Positions 7,274 to 17,172 are shown, counted from the stretch's first letter. The stretch is DNA of 64,000 bases from Gammaproteobacteria bacterium (GCA_947480335.1 CANKCB010000005.1:72018-136017), one strand, 5' to 3'. The notes: generated by a model from the letters alone, not told the origin. Numbers and translations: made by a program.

Positions 7274-8485
7274 CTTCTTTCTATTCAGTATCCGCAACCG
7301 CAACGCATTCAGCTTGATGAAGCCTTCCGCGTCTTTCTGATTGTAGGCACCGGCATCGTCTTCAAACGTGGCGATGGTCTTGTCGAACAGATCATTCGTT
7401 GCCGATTTTCTGCCGACGACCATGATCGTGCCTTTCCACAGTTTCAAACGGACGATACCGTTCACATTGATCTGCGTATTGTCGATCAGTGTCTGTAATG
7501 CCACTCTTTCCGGGCTGAACCAGTAGCCGTTGTAGATCATGCTGGCATAACGTGGCATCAGCTCATCTTTCAGATGCGCAGTTTCACGATCCAGTGTCAG
7601 GGATTCAATGGCACGGTGGGCTTTCAGCAGAATGGTGCCGCCCGGTGTTTCATAACAGCCGCGTGATTTCATGCCAACATAACGGTTTTCCACCAGGTCC
7701 GCTCGGCCGATGCCGTGTTTGCCACCGAGTTGATTTAACGCGGCCAACATTTGTGCCGGTTTTAATGCCTTGCCATTCAGTCCGACCGCATCGCCGTGTT
7801 TGAACTTGATTTCAATATATTCCGGTTGGTTCGGCGTCTTGTTTAACGGTACCGTGCGACGCCACATGGAGTCATCCGGTTCAAACCATGGATCTTCCAG
7901 TTCGCCACCTTCATAGGAAATATGCAGCAGGTTCGCATCCATCGAATAGGGCGAGCCTTTTTTGCGTTTCGCCTCAATCGGGATGCCGTGTTTGTCTGCA
8001 TAAGCCAGCAGCGTGTCACGTGAGGTCAGATCCCATTCACGCCACGGGGCAATAATCTTGATGTCAGGCTTGAGCGCATACGCACCCAGTTCAAACCGGA
8101 CCTGATCATTGCCCTTGCCGGTTGCGCCGTGTGATATTGCATCTGCACCGGTCTTGATCGCAATTTCAACCAGTCGCTTGGCGATCAAAGGACGGGCGAT
8201 GGACGTTCCCAGCAGGTATTCCCCTTCGTACAGCGCATTGGCGCGAAACATCGGGAACACAAAATCACGTACGAATTCTTCCTGCAAATCTTCGATATAG
8301 ATCTGTTTTACGCCCATTTTCTTTGCCTTGGCGCGGGCCGGGGCCAGTTCTTCACCTTGTCCGATGTCAGCAGTAAAGGTGATCACTTCACAACCATATT
8401 GTTCGACCAGCCATTTGAGGATGACTGAGGTGTCCAGACCGCCGGAATAGGCGAGTACTACTTTCTTGATTTTTTGTTTGGCCAT
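7271..8485 (-). CDS. argG: Argininosuccinate synthase
   Basis: Joins citrulline and aspartate with ATP to form argininosuccinate, the penultimate step of arginine synthesis, in the cytoplasm. The 404-residue length is standard. Visible signatures are [11 protein letters not shown] (ATP pyrophosphatase P-loop near residue 10), GNDQVRFE (residues ~120), [19 protein letters not shown], and [17 protein letters not shown] in the C-terminal half. It is divergent from the K+ channel gene. argE and argA lie elsewhere in the window, so arginine genes are dispersed here. The stop codon is embedded in a heptamer array. Confidence 0.97.
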   Translation of the reverse strand: MAKQKIKKVVLAYSGGLDTSVILKWLVEQYGCEVITFTADIGQGEELAPARAKAKKMGVKQIYIEDLQEEFVRDFVFPMFRANALYEGEYLLGTSIARPLIAKRLVEIAIKTGADAISHGATGKGNDQVRFELGAYALKPDIKIIAPWREWDLTSRDTLLAYADKHGIPIEAKRKKGSPYSMDANLLHISYEGGELEDPWFEPDDSMWRRTVPLNKTPNQPEYIEIKFKHGDAVGLNGKALKPAQMLAALNQLGGKHGIGRADLVENRYVGMKSRGCYETPGGTILLKAHRAIESLTLDRETAHLKDELMPRYASMIYNGYWFSPERVALQTLIDNTQINVNGIVRLKLWKGTIMVVGRKSATNDLFDKTIATFEDDAGAYNQKDAEGFIKLNALRLRILNRKK

Positions 8486-8639
8486 GTGAATTATCTGTCT
8501 GCGAAAAGTGGGTAATTGTAATGGAGTACGATGGAAAGATAAACGGAAACAATGCCTCCAAAAAGGCTTGCGGGAAGCCTCCGTGCGAGCTTAGGATGTT
8601 GCCCCATGCAACTCGTATAGATCCCGGCAACGCAATAAT

Positions 8640-9026
8640 ATGAATACGGTACTGAAGTCCTTTTACGCTACGTTTTCCAGGCCTCTGTTCGCGCTGGTGC
8701 TTGTTCACGTGGTTGGTACCATCGGTTACCGGTATATCGGTGGCCCGAAGTATTCGATTCTGGACAGCTTTTACATGACCTTCATTACGGTGGCAACCAT
8801 CGGTTATGGCGAGGTTATAGACCTGTCTCACAGTCCTGCCGGTCGGGTATTTACTGTGTTTATCGCGGCAACGGGAATGGGCATTGTCTATTACATGATG
8901 GCAAAGATGACCACCTCGCTGGTGGCCGGCGAACTCAATTTGATATTCAAGGAGACAAAAGATGCTCAAGCGTATGTCAGAGCTGAAACACCATTACATT
9001 GTGTGTGGAATAGGCCGGGTGGGTAG
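8640..9026 (+). CDS. Two-helix K+ channel pore half, frame-broken from RCK half
   Basis: Residues 1-~105 form a two-transmembrane K+ channel pore: a first helix (PLFALVLVHVVGTIGYRY), a pore helix with the selectivity filter TVATIGYGEV, and a second helix (FTVFIAATGMGIVYYMM). After LNLIFKETK the frame goes out of phase with the RCK domain and gives a 20-residue unrelated tail. Removing one A from the run ACAAAAG at 8955-8961 would fuse it to the downstream frame. The full protein would then have 343 residues, the usual size of pore-RCK channels. So this is either one gene with a 1-base insertion or two overlapping genes. It is divergent from argG. Confidence 0.72.
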   Translation: MNTVLKSFYATFSRPLFALVLVHVVGTIGYRYIGGPKYSILDSFYMTFITVATIGYGEVIDLSHSPAGRVFTVFIAATGMGIVYYMMAKMTTSLVAGELNLIFKETKDAQAYVRAETPLHCVWNRPGG

Positions 9027-9672
9027 TAACGTCGCTCATGAGCTGGCGCTGACAGGCCGTCAATACATTGTCGTAGACACCAATCAGGAGCACATCAATG
9101 ATTATCGTGAACGTTACAGCGACATCACCTACCTGCATGGGGATGCCAGCGAAGATGAACTGCTGGAGCAGGCAGGCATCAAGCGTGCGGCCGGGGTGTT
9201 CGCCGTAACGGGAGACGATGCGAAGAATCTGGTAATTACACTATCGGCTAAACAGCTGAATCCGGCTGCACGCATCGTGGCACGCTGTCACGAAGTGAAC
9301 TATATCGAAAAGATTCGTCGGGTGGGTGCAGATGCCATCGTCTCACCGGACTTTACCGGCGGCATGCGTATCGCTTCGTCAATGATTCGTCCCCAGGTTG
9401 TCAGCTTTCTCGATGAAATGTTACGTACAGATCGTGGCTTGCGCGTAGAAGAGGTCGATATTCCCCAACAGTTTGCCGGTGAAAGTCTGGCCAGACTGGT
9501 GCCGAAGAGTCGCGACTATGTGTTGATGGCCGTCCGCTCAAACGGTGAATGGATATTCAATCCGGAGGACGACTTTACCGTTACCGGTGGGAACACGCTG
9601 GTGTTAATGACCACACCGGCCGGCAGAATAGACCTGGAGAAGCGGGTCGGGATACATCAGGGTACCAACTGA
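8962..9672 (+). CDS. RCK (TrkA-N/TrkA-C) regulatory domain of K+ channel
   Basis: A 236-residue protein starting with YIVCGIGRVGSNVA (Rossmann GxGxxG), then VVDTNQEHI, LHGDASEDELLEQAGI and ITLSAKQLNPAARIVARC, followed by a TrkA-C domain (residues ~150-230). RCK domains form a ring that opens the pore on binding a ligand such as Ca2+ or nucleotide. The frame is +1 relative to the pore half. A good Shine-Dalgarno sequence (AAGGAG, 8949-8954) sits 7 bases before the ATG at 8962, so separate translation is possible. Channels of this type are known to use internal starts to make free RCK subunits (MthK), although there it is in the same frame. Confidence 0.8.
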   Translation: MLKRMSELKHHYIVCGIGRVGSNVAHELALTGRQYIVVDTNQEHINDYRERYSDITYLHGDASEDELLEQAGIKRAAGVFAVTGDDAKNLVITLSAKQLNPAARIVARCHEVNYIEKIRRVGADAIVSPDFTGGMRIASSMIRPQVVSFLDEMLRTDRGLRVEEVDIPQQFAGESLARLVPKSRDYVLMAVRSNGEWIFNPEDDFTVTGGNTLVLMTTPAGRIDLEKRVGIHQGTN

Positions 9673-9733
9673 TTTTAGCTGTCTGCAACAAAGACGGTAG
9701 TTGCCATTGAGAGTAGCGGAAGGCTGGCGTACT

Positions 9734-9757
9734 GGCACAGCATGCTGTGCCCCTACA
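9734..9757. repeat. Copy of the GGGCACAGCATGCTGTGCCC palindrome
   Basis: GGCACAGCATGCTGTGCCCCTAC is a near-complete copy of a 20-base perfect palindrome also found at 24926-24944 and, altered, at 3086-3105. It lies between the convergent RCK and ybfF genes, where the hairpin could also help end transcription, but no T-run follows. Confidence 0.7.
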
Positions 9758-9805
9758 AGTGAGAGGGTTTCGTCAGGACGACAAACGAGAGCAGTTTCTT
9801 CTCTT

Positions 9806-10585
9806 CTACTGCGCGAGGAAATTCCTGATTTGCGTTGCGACCAGTTCAGGCTTATCTGCATGCACCCAGTGACCGGCGTCCTCGACCACCACAATTCTGG
9901 CTTTGGGAAACATCCCGCTGATGATTGGATGATAATCCGGATGAAAATATTCGGAACGGTTGCCGGCGATAAACAGGCTTGGACCGTGATAGCGTGTATC
10001 TAACAGCTCGGTCGGAAAACTGCGTATTGCATCATAGTTGTTGCGAATCGCATCCAGATTAATCCGCCATCTGAAACCCACATCCTGCTGGTTCTTGACC
10101 ATATTCTGTAACAGGAATTGCCGCAGTACCGGATCATGAATATCCCTGGCCAACAAATCACTGGCCTCACTGCGATTGGTCAGCGTGGCTACCGGCAGTG
10201 CCTGCATAAACGACACCAGATCATCACTCTTGGGGTTATACACCACCGGCGCAATGTCGACGATGATCAGCTTGTTGAGTAGTTCGGGATAGTGCAATGC
10301 CATCACCATCGCCGTTTTACCGCCCATACTGTGCCCCAGCAGGTTGATGGTGCGATGGTTTAATGAGTCAGCCAACTCGGCAACGTCAGCAGCCATTTCA
10401 GGGTAAGTCATGCTGCTGGCATGGGTACTCTCTCCATGATTGCGCAGGTCGACCGCAACGATTTGCGCGCTGCCTGCCAGTTGTCTGGCGATGGTGAGCC
10501 AGTTGCGATTGGAGCCAAACAGACCATGCAACAGGTAGAAGGGTTCGCCTTCACCGTAGATTTGATAATGGAGTTTGACGGGCAT
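9806..10585 (-). CDS. ybfF: Alpha/beta hydrolase, YbfF-like esterase
   Basis: A 259-residue alpha/beta-hydrolase. It has LLHGLFGSNRNW (oxyanion loop), VAVDLRNHGES, and the nucleophile elbow GHSMGGKTAM (Ser near residue 90), with a catalytic His in VEDAGHWVHADKPE near the C-terminus. YbfF-type esterases cleave short acyl esters and acyl-CoA; the physiological substrate is uncertain. It lies downstream of aceF on the same strand, separated by a stem-loop, so it is probably an independent unit. Confidence 0.88.
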   Translation of the reverse strand: MPVKLHYQIYGEGEPFYLLHGLFGSNRNWLTIARQLAGSAQIVAVDLRNHGESTHASSMTYPEMAADVAELADSLNHRTINLLGHSMGGKTAMVMALHYPELLNKLIIVDIAPVVYNPKSDDLVSFMQALPVATLTNRSEASDLLARDIHDPVLRQFLLQNMVKNQQDVGFRWRINLDAIRNNYDAIRSFPTELLDTRYHGPSLFIAGNRSEYFHPDYHPIISGMFPKARIVVVEDAGHWVHADKPELVATQIRNFLAQ

Positions 10586-10604
10586 GAATAAACTATAACA
10601 CAGG

Positions 10605-10636
10605 CACAGACGACCACATGTGTGTGGCCGTCTGTG
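10605..10636 (-). terminator. Stem-loop after aceF
   Basis: A 14-base stem (CACAGACGACCACA at 10605-10618 against TGTGGCCGTCTGTG at 10623-10636, one G-T type mismatch) with a TGTG loop sits just below the aceF stop. No strong T-run follows on the minus strand, so it may be an attenuating or RNA-protecting hairpin and not a full terminator. Confidence 0.6.
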
Positions 10637-10644
10637 TTATATGT

Positions 10645-12297
10645 CTAGCTGGCAAGTTCTTTAATGTTGGAGAGGATTTCTGCCAGGGTTTTGGTAAATT
10701 CCGCTCCGGCGACGCCATCGATAACCCGGTGATCATACGACAATGACAACGGCAGCATCAATCTGGGTTCAAACTTGCCATTGATGTAGACCGGTTTCAT
10801 TGATGATTTCGACACTCCGAGGATGGCCACTTCTGGCGCATTCACGATTGGGGTAAATGCGGTACCACTGATATGGCCGAGACTGGAGATGGTGAAACAG
10901 CCCCCCTGCATATCAGATGGCGGCAGTTTCTTGTCGCGCGCTTTTTGTGCCAGCGCGGCGAGTTCCTTGGCCAGCTCATACAGATTCTTCTTGTCCGCAT
11001 CCTTCACCACCGGCACCACCAGCCCCTGATCGGTATTCACCGCGATGCCGATATTGAAATACTTCTTCATGAACAGCTCTTCACCGTTCGGTGCCAGGGA
11101 TGAATTAAAACGTGGATGTTTTTTCAGTGCATAAACCACGGCCTTGATCAGGAAGGTCAGCGGTGTCAGCTTGGTACCTTGCTTTTCAGCTTCTGCTTTG
11201 TTCGAGACGCGGTAAGCTTCCATTTCAGTAATGTCAGCTTCATCAAACTGGGTGACATGTGGAATCGTGACCCAGCTGCGGTGCAAATGCTGGCTACCGA
11301 GTTTGTTCAGTCGGGTCAGTGCCAGTGTTTCGACCGGTCCGAACTTGGCAAAATCAACAACCGGGCTTTCAAACAGCGATACGATCTTGCTGGAGGTGCC
11401 ACTGGCTTGCTCCCCGGACATGACCGCGCGGGTAAATGCGGTGACATCTTCACGGGTGATACGTCCCTTGCGGCCACTGCCGCGTACCCGATCCAGCGGC
11501 ACACCCAGTTCACGCGCAAATTTGCGGATGGCCGGGCTGGCATGGGCCAGTCCGGAACTACGATAATCACTGCTTTCGTGGATACGGGCCGAACCACCGG
11601 TGGCCGGCTCTACACGAGGTGCCGGTTTCGTTTCAGTTTTGGCCGGTGCTGCTGGTGCGGCTGCCGGAGTCTGTGGTGCGGGGGCCGGTGTGCCACCAAT
11701 TAGTGCATCAATGATTGCAATCGGCTTGCCTTCGGATATCTTGTCACCCGTCTTGACCAGAACTTTTTTAATTGTTCCGGCATAGGGTGAAGGAATATCC
11801 ATGGTCGCCTTGTCGCTTTCCAGAGAAAGCAACGGTGATTCCAGCTTGACCACATCACCGACCTTCACCAGTACATCGATCACTTCTACCGATTTGAATC
11901 CACCGATATCTGGTACCTTGATTTCAATTTCCTTGATTACCGGCGCAACTGCTGCTGCCACAGGGGCAGGCGCAGACACGGCAGCGGGTTTGTCACTCTT
12001 TGCCGGCGCCGGTTTTTCCGCAACCGGTGCTGCTGCGGCTGGAGCTGCCACGGTCGCTGATGCTTCCAGTAACAATATCAATGAGCCTTCCGAAACCTTG
12101 TCGCCGGTTTTCAGTTTGATTTCCTTCACGGTACCCGCCGCACTGGACGGGATTTCCATGGTGGCCTTGTCACTTTCCAGGCTGATGATCGGATCATCCA
12201 CCTTGATCTGGTCGCCCGGCTTGACCAGAATTTCAATGACTTCAATATTCTTGAAGTCGCCGATGTCCGGGACCTTGACTTCGATTACCTGTGCCAT
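10645..12297 (-). CDS. aceF: Pyruvate dehydrogenase E2 (dihydrolipoamide acetyltransferase)
   Basis: The acetyl-transfer core of the pyruvate dehydrogenase complex. Domain order over 550 residues: lipoyl domain 1 (lysine in ESDKATMEIPSS, residue ~45), an Ala/Pro linker, lipoyl domain 2 (ESDKATMDIPSP), a second Ala/Pro linker, the peripheral subunit-binding domain (ASPAIRKFARELGV then GRKGRITREDV), and the catalytic acyltransferase domain ending with the active-site SYDHRVIDGVAG. Two lipoyl domains instead of E. coli's three is common in this class. Its ATG overlaps the aceE stop by one base (TGATG), so translation is coupled. No lpd (E3) gene is in this window. Confidence 0.97.
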   Translation of the reverse strand: MAQVIEVKVPDIGDFKNIEVIEILVKPGDQIKVDDPIISLESDKATMEIPSSAAGTVKEIKLKTGDKVSEGSLILLLEASATVAAPAAAAPVAEKPAPAKSDKPAAVSAPAPVAAAVAPVIKEIEIKVPDIGGFKSVEVIDVLVKVGDVVKLESPLLSLESDKATMDIPSPYAGTIKKVLVKTGDKISEGKPIAIIDALIGGTPAPAPQTPAAAPAAPAKTETKPAPRVEPATGGSARIHESSDYRSSGLAHASPAIRKFARELGVPLDRVRGSGRKGRITREDVTAFTRAVMSGEQASGTSSKIVSLFESPVVDFAKFGPVETLALTRLNKLGSQHLHRSWVTIPHVTQFDEADITEMEAYRVSNKAEAEKQGTKLTPLTFLIKAVVYALKKHPRFNSSLAPNGEELFMKKYFNIGIAVNTDQGLVVPVVKDADKKNLYELAKELAALAQKARDKKLPPSDMQGGCFTISSLGHISGTAFTPIVNAPEVAILGVSKSSMKPVYINGKFEPRLMLPLSLSYDHRVIDGVAGAEFTKTLAEILSNIKELAS

Positions 12298-14957
12298 CAG
12301 ACAGTTACCGGATTGGGTTTTTCTGGATTGATCTTGTACTTCTTGATCGCCTGGGCCACTTTGCTGGCAGGAATCTTCTTTTCGTCAGCCAGTGTCTTTA
12401 ATGCAGCCAGTACGATGTAGTAGCGGTTGACTTCAAAATGTTTGCGCAATTTTTGTCGCGTATCGCTGCGACCAAAACCGTCCGTACCCAACACGGTGTA
12501 TGTACGATCCTGGATGAAGTTACGGATCTGGTCCGCATAGATCTTCATATAGTCGGTTGCAGCAATAACCGGTCCACCAAAATCTTCCAGACATTGTTCG
12601 ACATAACTGGTTCTGGCTTTCTTGTCAGGATGCATCATGTTCCAGCGTGCCACATCCAGTCCTTCGCGACGCAGTTCATTGAAACTGGTGACGCTCCAGA
12701 TATCGGCATCAACATCAAAATCTTTCTTCAGTAAATCTGCGGCAGCGATGACTTCGCGGAATATCGTACCTGAGCCGAGTAACTGTACCCGCAGCTTTTT
12801 CCTGCCACCCTTGCGGAACAGGTACATGCCTTTTACGATCCCATCGGCACTGCCTTCCGGCATGCCAGGGTGATCATAGTTTTCATTCATTACCGTGATG
12901 TAGAAATAAATGTCTTCATTCTTTTTGTACATCCGATCCAGGCCGGCATGAATGATTACCGCCAGTTCATAGGCAAAGGTAGGATCATACGATACGCAGT
13001 TCGGGATGGTGGATGCGGCGAGATGACTGTGACCGTCCTGATGTTGCAGACCTTCACCAGCCAGCGTGGTACGACCGGCTGTTCCGCCCAGCAGGAATCC
13101 GCGTGAACGCAGATCACCGGCGGCCCAGGCCAGATCACCTATACGCTGGAAGCCGAACATCGAGTAATAGATATAGAACGGGATCATCTGCACGCCATGA
13201 TATTTATAGGCGGTGGCGGCGGCGATCCAGGAACACATCGAACCTGCCTCATTGATACCTTCTTCCAGGATCTGGCCCTTGATGTCTTCCTTGTAAAACA
13301 TCACCTGATCACTGTCGACGGGGTTATACAACTGACCTACCGAGGAGTAGATACCCAATTGCCGGAACATACCTTCCATACCGAAGGTCCTGGCCTCGTC
13401 AGGAATGATCGGTACGATGTATTTTCCAATCTCCTTGTCCTTAACCAGAATATTGAGAATTCTGACAAAGGCCATTGTGGTCGACATCTCCTTGCCTTCT
13501 GTGCTGATGAGCAATTTATCCAGTATGTTGAGATCTGGAACAGTATGCGATGCTGCTTGTGGCCAGCGCACGAACAAGGAGCCTCCGAGTGCATCCTTAC
13601 GTTCGTTCAGGTATTTCATTTCTGGACTATCAGCGGCTGGTTTGTAAAACGGTGCATCGCTGATCTGGTCATCCGGAATCGGGATATCAAAACGGTCACG
13701 GAATGCCTTTAAGGCATCATCACCCATCTTCTTCTGATTATGGGTGATATTTTGTCCTTCACCGGCGATACCCATGCCATAACCTTTAACAGTCTTGGCC
13801 AGGATGACAGTGGGTTGGCCCTTGTGCTTGGTCGCTTCTGCGTATGCAGCAAATACCTTGTGTGGATCATGTCCGCCACGATTCAGTTCCCAGATATCGT
13901 CATCCGACATATTGGAAACCATGTCGAGCAGTTCCGGGTATTTACCAAAGAAATGTTTACGGATATAGGCTCCGTCTTTTGCCTTGTAAGTCTGGTATTC
14001 ACCATCAACCACTTCTTCCATGCGTTTAAGCAACAGGCCTTTCGTATCGCGGGCAAACAGCGAATCCCAACGGCTTCCCCAGATGACCTTGATGACATTC
14101 CAGCCTGCGCCACGGAACTCACCTTCAAGTTCCTGGATGATCTTGCCGTTACCACGTACCGGCCCGTCCAGTCGCTGCAGATTACAGTTGATGACAAACA
14201 CGAGGTTGTCGAGTTTCTCTCTGGAGGCCATACCGATGGCACCCAGTGATTCTGGTTCATCCATTTCACCATCACCCATAAACGCCCAGACTTTGCGGTC
14301 GGTGGCCGGGGTCAGATCACGGTTTTCCAGATAGCGCATGAAGCGAGCCTGATAGATTGCCATGATCGGGCCAAGTCCCATCGACACCGTCGGGAATTGC
14401 CAGAAATCCGGCATCAGCCACGGGTGTGGATAGGAGGAAAGTCCGTTGCCATCGACTTCCTGGCGGAAATTTAGCAGCTGTTTTTCAGTAAGCTGACCAT
14501 ACAGATAGGCACGGGAATACATACCAGGTGCTGAGTGCCCCTGAAAATAGATCAGATCGCCGCCCTGTTCCTTCGTGGGCGCGCGGAAGAAATGGTTGAA
14601 TCCTACGTCATATAATGTCGCAGAAGAGGCAAAGCTGGCGATATGACCGCCTAGTTCTGTGCTGATTCGGTTGGCCTTAACGACCATCGCCAGTGCATTC
14701 CAGCGGATGATCGAACGGATACGCCTTTCCATTGCGTTGTCGCCAGGCGAGCGTTGCTCACGCGCAGGCGGGATTGTGTTCAGATAGGCGGTATTCGCCG
14801 TATAGGGTATGTAGGCACCCGATTTGCGTGCCCTGGCTATCAACTGCTCCAGCAGATAATGTGCGCGTTCTACGCCTTCCTGGGCCAGTACGGAGTCCAG
14901 TGACTCCAGCCATTCCCTGGTCTCTTGTACATCAACATCTTCATCTTTATCTGACAT
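12297..14957 (-). CDS. aceE: Pyruvate dehydrogenase E1 (homodimeric)
   Basis: Thiamine-diphosphate-dependent decarboxylation of pyruvate and reductive acetylation of the AceF lipoyl groups. The 886-residue length fits the homodimeric gammaproteobacterial type. It has GQGHSAPGMYSRAYL-like sequence near residue 140, the ThDP motif opening with GDGEMDEPES and closing with the NCNLQRLDGPVRGNG stretch (residues ~230-270), and the pyrimidine-domain and C-terminal domains with GTDGFGRSDTR near residue 830. It is the first gene of the aceE-aceF operon, divergent from the M17 peptidase. The 147-base gap to that start should hold both promoters. Confidence 0.97.
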   Translation of the reverse strand: MSDKDEDVDVQETREWLESLDSVLAQEGVERAHYLLEQLIARARKSGAYIPYTANTAYLNTIPPAREQRSPGDNAMERRIRSIIRWNALAMVVKANRISTELGGHIASFASSATLYDVGFNHFFRAPTKEQGGDLIYFQGHSAPGMYSRAYLYGQLTEKQLLNFRQEVDGNGLSSYPHPWLMPDFWQFPTVSMGLGPIMAIYQARFMRYLENRDLTPATDRKVWAFMGDGEMDEPESLGAIGMASREKLDNLVFVINCNLQRLDGPVRGNGKIIQELEGEFRGAGWNVIKVIWGSRWDSLFARDTKGLLLKRMEEVVDGEYQTYKAKDGAYIRKHFFGKYPELLDMVSNMSDDDIWELNRGGHDPHKVFAAYAEATKHKGQPTVILAKTVKGYGMGIAGEGQNITHNQKKMGDDALKAFRDRFDIPIPDDQISDAPFYKPAADSPEMKYLNERKDALGGSLFVRWPQAASHTVPDLNILDKLLISTEGKEMSTTMAFVRILNILVKDKEIGKYIVPIIPDEARTFGMEGMFRQLGIYSSVGQLYNPVDSDQVMFYKEDIKGQILEEGINEAGSMCSWIAAATAYKYHGVQMIPFYIYYSMFGFQRIGDLAWAAGDLRSRGFLLGGTAGRTTLAGEGLQHQDGHSHLAASTIPNCVSYDPTFAYELAVIIHAGLDRMYKKNEDIYFYITVMNENYDHPGMPEGSADGIVKGMYLFRKGGRKKLRVQLLGSGTIFREVIAAADLLKKDFDVDADIWSVTSFNELRREGLDVARWNMMHPDKKARTSYVEQCLEDFGGPVIAATDYMKIYADQIRNFIQDRTYTVLGTDGFGRSDTRQKLRKHFEVNRYYIVLAALKTLADEKKIPASKVAQAIKKYKINPEKPNPVTV

Positions 14958-15104
14958 GTCTACACCATTGTCGATGGAAAAATGATAGTATTAAACGCAA
15001 GTTTACCGGTGGTTCAAACAGGATTTAACCTATCGTGTCTTGGTTGTGGTTCTAATCAAGGCGGGCATTTTACCAGAAAAAAAAGACTATGGTCTCGACA
15101 ACTT

Positions 15105-16610
15105 ATGATTAAATTCGACTTTAAAATCAGGCAAAAACCACTGGCACCTACGACCACCCAGGTCGATAAACTGAAAAACTGGATAGTATTGTTTGCCGAG
15201 CCTGCCGCCGCTGCACGTCGACAATCTGAGCCGTTTCCTTACCAGCCCTTATTAACGGTGCGTTTGTCAGGATCAGCGCCACTCAGGGCCGGCTCAGAGG
15301 TTTATGTGACCGATTTACCCAATTCGATTGGCTCCCGTGTTGCCTATGCCTGCATCAAGCCGGATATCAAAAGTTTTGAGTTATTAACGCTGGCAAGGAA
15401 ATTAGTCGCAGTGCACAAAAAACTGCATGCAAGCAGTATTGCCGTGCAAGTGAGCGGTTTTGGTGCGACCGAGCAGCATCGTATTTGTGAAGCGATTGTC
15501 GCCGCCGCGGCGTCCGCTTCGGTGGACATGCCGAGTTTCAAAAGCAAGCCGGCCAAAGCAAGCACACTGAATCAGCTGGAAATATACGGGTTAGTGCAAA
15601 AGGACAGCTACCGGCGCACATTAGCCGAGGCAGAGGGGAATGCCTTGTGCCGCTGGCTGTCGGTAATGCCGTCCAACAAGCTGACACCGACCGATTATCT
15701 GGCCCATATCAAAACCTTGAGTCGGGAAAATGGCTGGAAGCTTGATTTTCTAGATGTGAAAGCACTGCAACGTAAGAAAGCCGGGGCTTTTCTCGCCGTG
15801 GCTCAGGGCAGCCCGGTGGCCGATGCCGGTATTGTGCATTTACGCTACACACCACCGGCCAAAAAGTCAGCAAAGCAGAAAGCGCTGGCGTTGGTAGGCA
15901 AGGGTATATGCTACGACACCGGAGGCACCAATCTGAAACCGGCCAAGTTCATGTTCGGTATGCACGAGGACATGCAGGGTAGCGCGGTCGCGCTCGGAGT
16001 ATTGTTGACCTTGACCCGGTTACAGGTAAATTTCCCGGTTGATTGCTGGTTGGCTCTGGCCATGAACCATATCGGTCCGTTGGCGTATAAACCGAATGAT
16101 GTGGTGACCGCATCCGACGGGACTACCATCGAGATTGTGCACACTGATGCTGAGGGACGCATGGTACTGGCCGATACGCTGGTGATGGCCTCAAATCAAA
16201 AACCCTCTTTGCTCATCGATTATGCCACCTTGACCGGTGCCTGTGTTTATTCGGTTGGCACATCCTACAGTGGCGTGTTTACCAATCGTCCGGATTCTAT
16301 TGCGACACTGATCAAGGCCGGAGTAGAAAGCGGCGAACGTGTCTGGCCTTTCCCGCTGGATGAAGATTATGATGATGGCCTCAAAAGCGAGATTGCCGAT
16401 GTTAAGCAATGTGCGATGGAAGGCAACGCCGACCACATACTGGCTGCGCGATTTTTGCAGCGTTTCGTCAAACAGGATACGCCATGGGTACACATTGATC
16501 TGTCCAGCAGCCGTAACAAGGGCGGTTTGGCGCATATCCCGACGGACACCATCGGATTTGGTATACGCTATACGCTGAATCTGTTAATGGATAATCGTAT
16601 TGATACATAG
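15105..16610 (+). CDS. M17 leucyl aminopeptidase family protein
   Basis: A dinuclear-metal aminopeptidase of family M17. The C-terminal catalytic domain shows GKGICYDTGGTNLKP (metal-binding Lys and Asp), MHEDMQGSAVALG, and VHTDAEGRMVLADTL (Asp and Glu metal ligands plus the catalytic Arg). The usual first residue of NTDAEGR is His here. The N-terminal domain is divergent from PepA, and the substrate range is probably not PepA-like. The frame is open from 14982, but the ATG at 15105 (MIKFDFKIRQ) begins the recognisable protein. A peroxiredoxin gene follows 63 bases downstream in the same direction. Confidence 0.87.
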   Translation: MIKFDFKIRQKPLAPTTTQVDKLKNWIVLFAEPAAAARRQSEPFPYQPLLTVRLSGSAPLRAGSEVYVTDLPNSIGSRVAYACIKPDIKSFELLTLARKLVAVHKKLHASSIAVQVSGFGATEQHRICEAIVAAAASASVDMPSFKSKPAKASTLNQLEIYGLVQKDSYRRTLAEAEGNALCRWLSVMPSNKLTPTDYLAHIKTLSRENGWKLDFLDVKALQRKKAGAFLAVAQGSPVADAGIVHLRYTPPAKKSAKQKALALVGKGICYDTGGTNLKPAKFMFGMHEDMQGSAVALGVLLTLTRLQVNFPVDCWLALAMNHIGPLAYKPNDVVTASDGTTIEIVHTDAEGRMVLADTLVMASNQKPSLLIDYATLTGACVYSVGTSYSGVFTNRPDSIATLIKAGVESGERVWPFPLDEDYDDGLKSEIADVKQCAMEGNADHILAARFLQRFVKQDTPWVHIDLSSSRNKGGLAHIPTDTIGFGIRYTLNLLMDNRIDT

Positions 16611-16673
16611 TAAACGTAGACAAGGTTTCGGATTTAACAACAACTAGTAAGACAAACCTGAAAGGAGGTTAGT

Positions 16674-17156
16674 GTGACAATTAAAGTGGGTGACAAAATG
16701 CCGGAAGGCGTATTCAAGATCATGAAAGCCGATGGACCCGGTGCCTACAGTTCCAAGGAATTGTTTGCCGGACGCAAAGTCGTGCTGGTGTCAGTACCAG
16801 GCGCCTATACTCCGACCTGTTCGAAAAAACATCTACCCGGATTTATTGAAAATGCCGGTGAGCTGAAAAAGAAAGGGATCGATGCAATTGCCTGTATGGC
16901 TGTGAATGACGTGTTTGTCATGAGTGCCTGGGGTGAGTCCTGTCAGGCGGGTGACAAGGTGTTATTGCTGGCCGATGGTAACGGTGATTATGCCCGTGCA
17001 CTCGGGTTGGAGCTGGATGCAACCGGGTTCGGTATGGGTAAACGCGGACAGCGTTTTGCGATGGTAGTGGATAACGGTGTGGTGTCCCAACTGCACGTTG
17101 AAGCTCCGGGTGAGTTCAAGGTTAGCTCGGCAGAACACGTGCTCGCAAGTCTTTAA
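16674..17156 (+). CDS. Prx5-type peroxiredoxin
   Basis: A 160-residue thiol peroxidase of the atypical Prx5/AhpE-like redoxin group. It reads PGAYTPTCSKKHLPGF, with the peroxidatic Cys at residue 49 in the PxxxTxxC motif, then MAVNDVFVMSAWG and a C-terminal KVSSAEHVL. Further cysteines at 74 and 90 could serve for resolution or glutathionylation. It reduces hydroperoxides, probably with glutathione or thioredoxin. GTG start at 16674, preceded by a perfect AAAGGAGG site. No fused glutaredoxin domain. Confidence 0.92.
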   Translation: MTIKVGDKMPEGVFKIMKADGPGAYSSKELFAGRKVVLVSVPGAYTPTCSKKHLPGFIENAGELKKKGIDAIACMAVNDVFVMSAWGESCQAGDKVLLLADGNGDYARALGLELDATGFGMGKRGQRFAMVVDNGVVSQLHVEAPGEFKVSSAEHVLASL

Positions 17157-17172
17157 AATTCGACTACATAAG

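Noticed and set aside
7010-7340. Two short plus-strand frames after the FkbM gene
   Set aside because: They translate the hairpin repeats and the antisense end of argG; the residues (LDSGLRQND type) recur wherever the repeat occurs.
10823-12331. Long Ala/Thr/Ser-rich plus-strand frames
   Set aside because: They are antisense to aceF, whose domains are complete.
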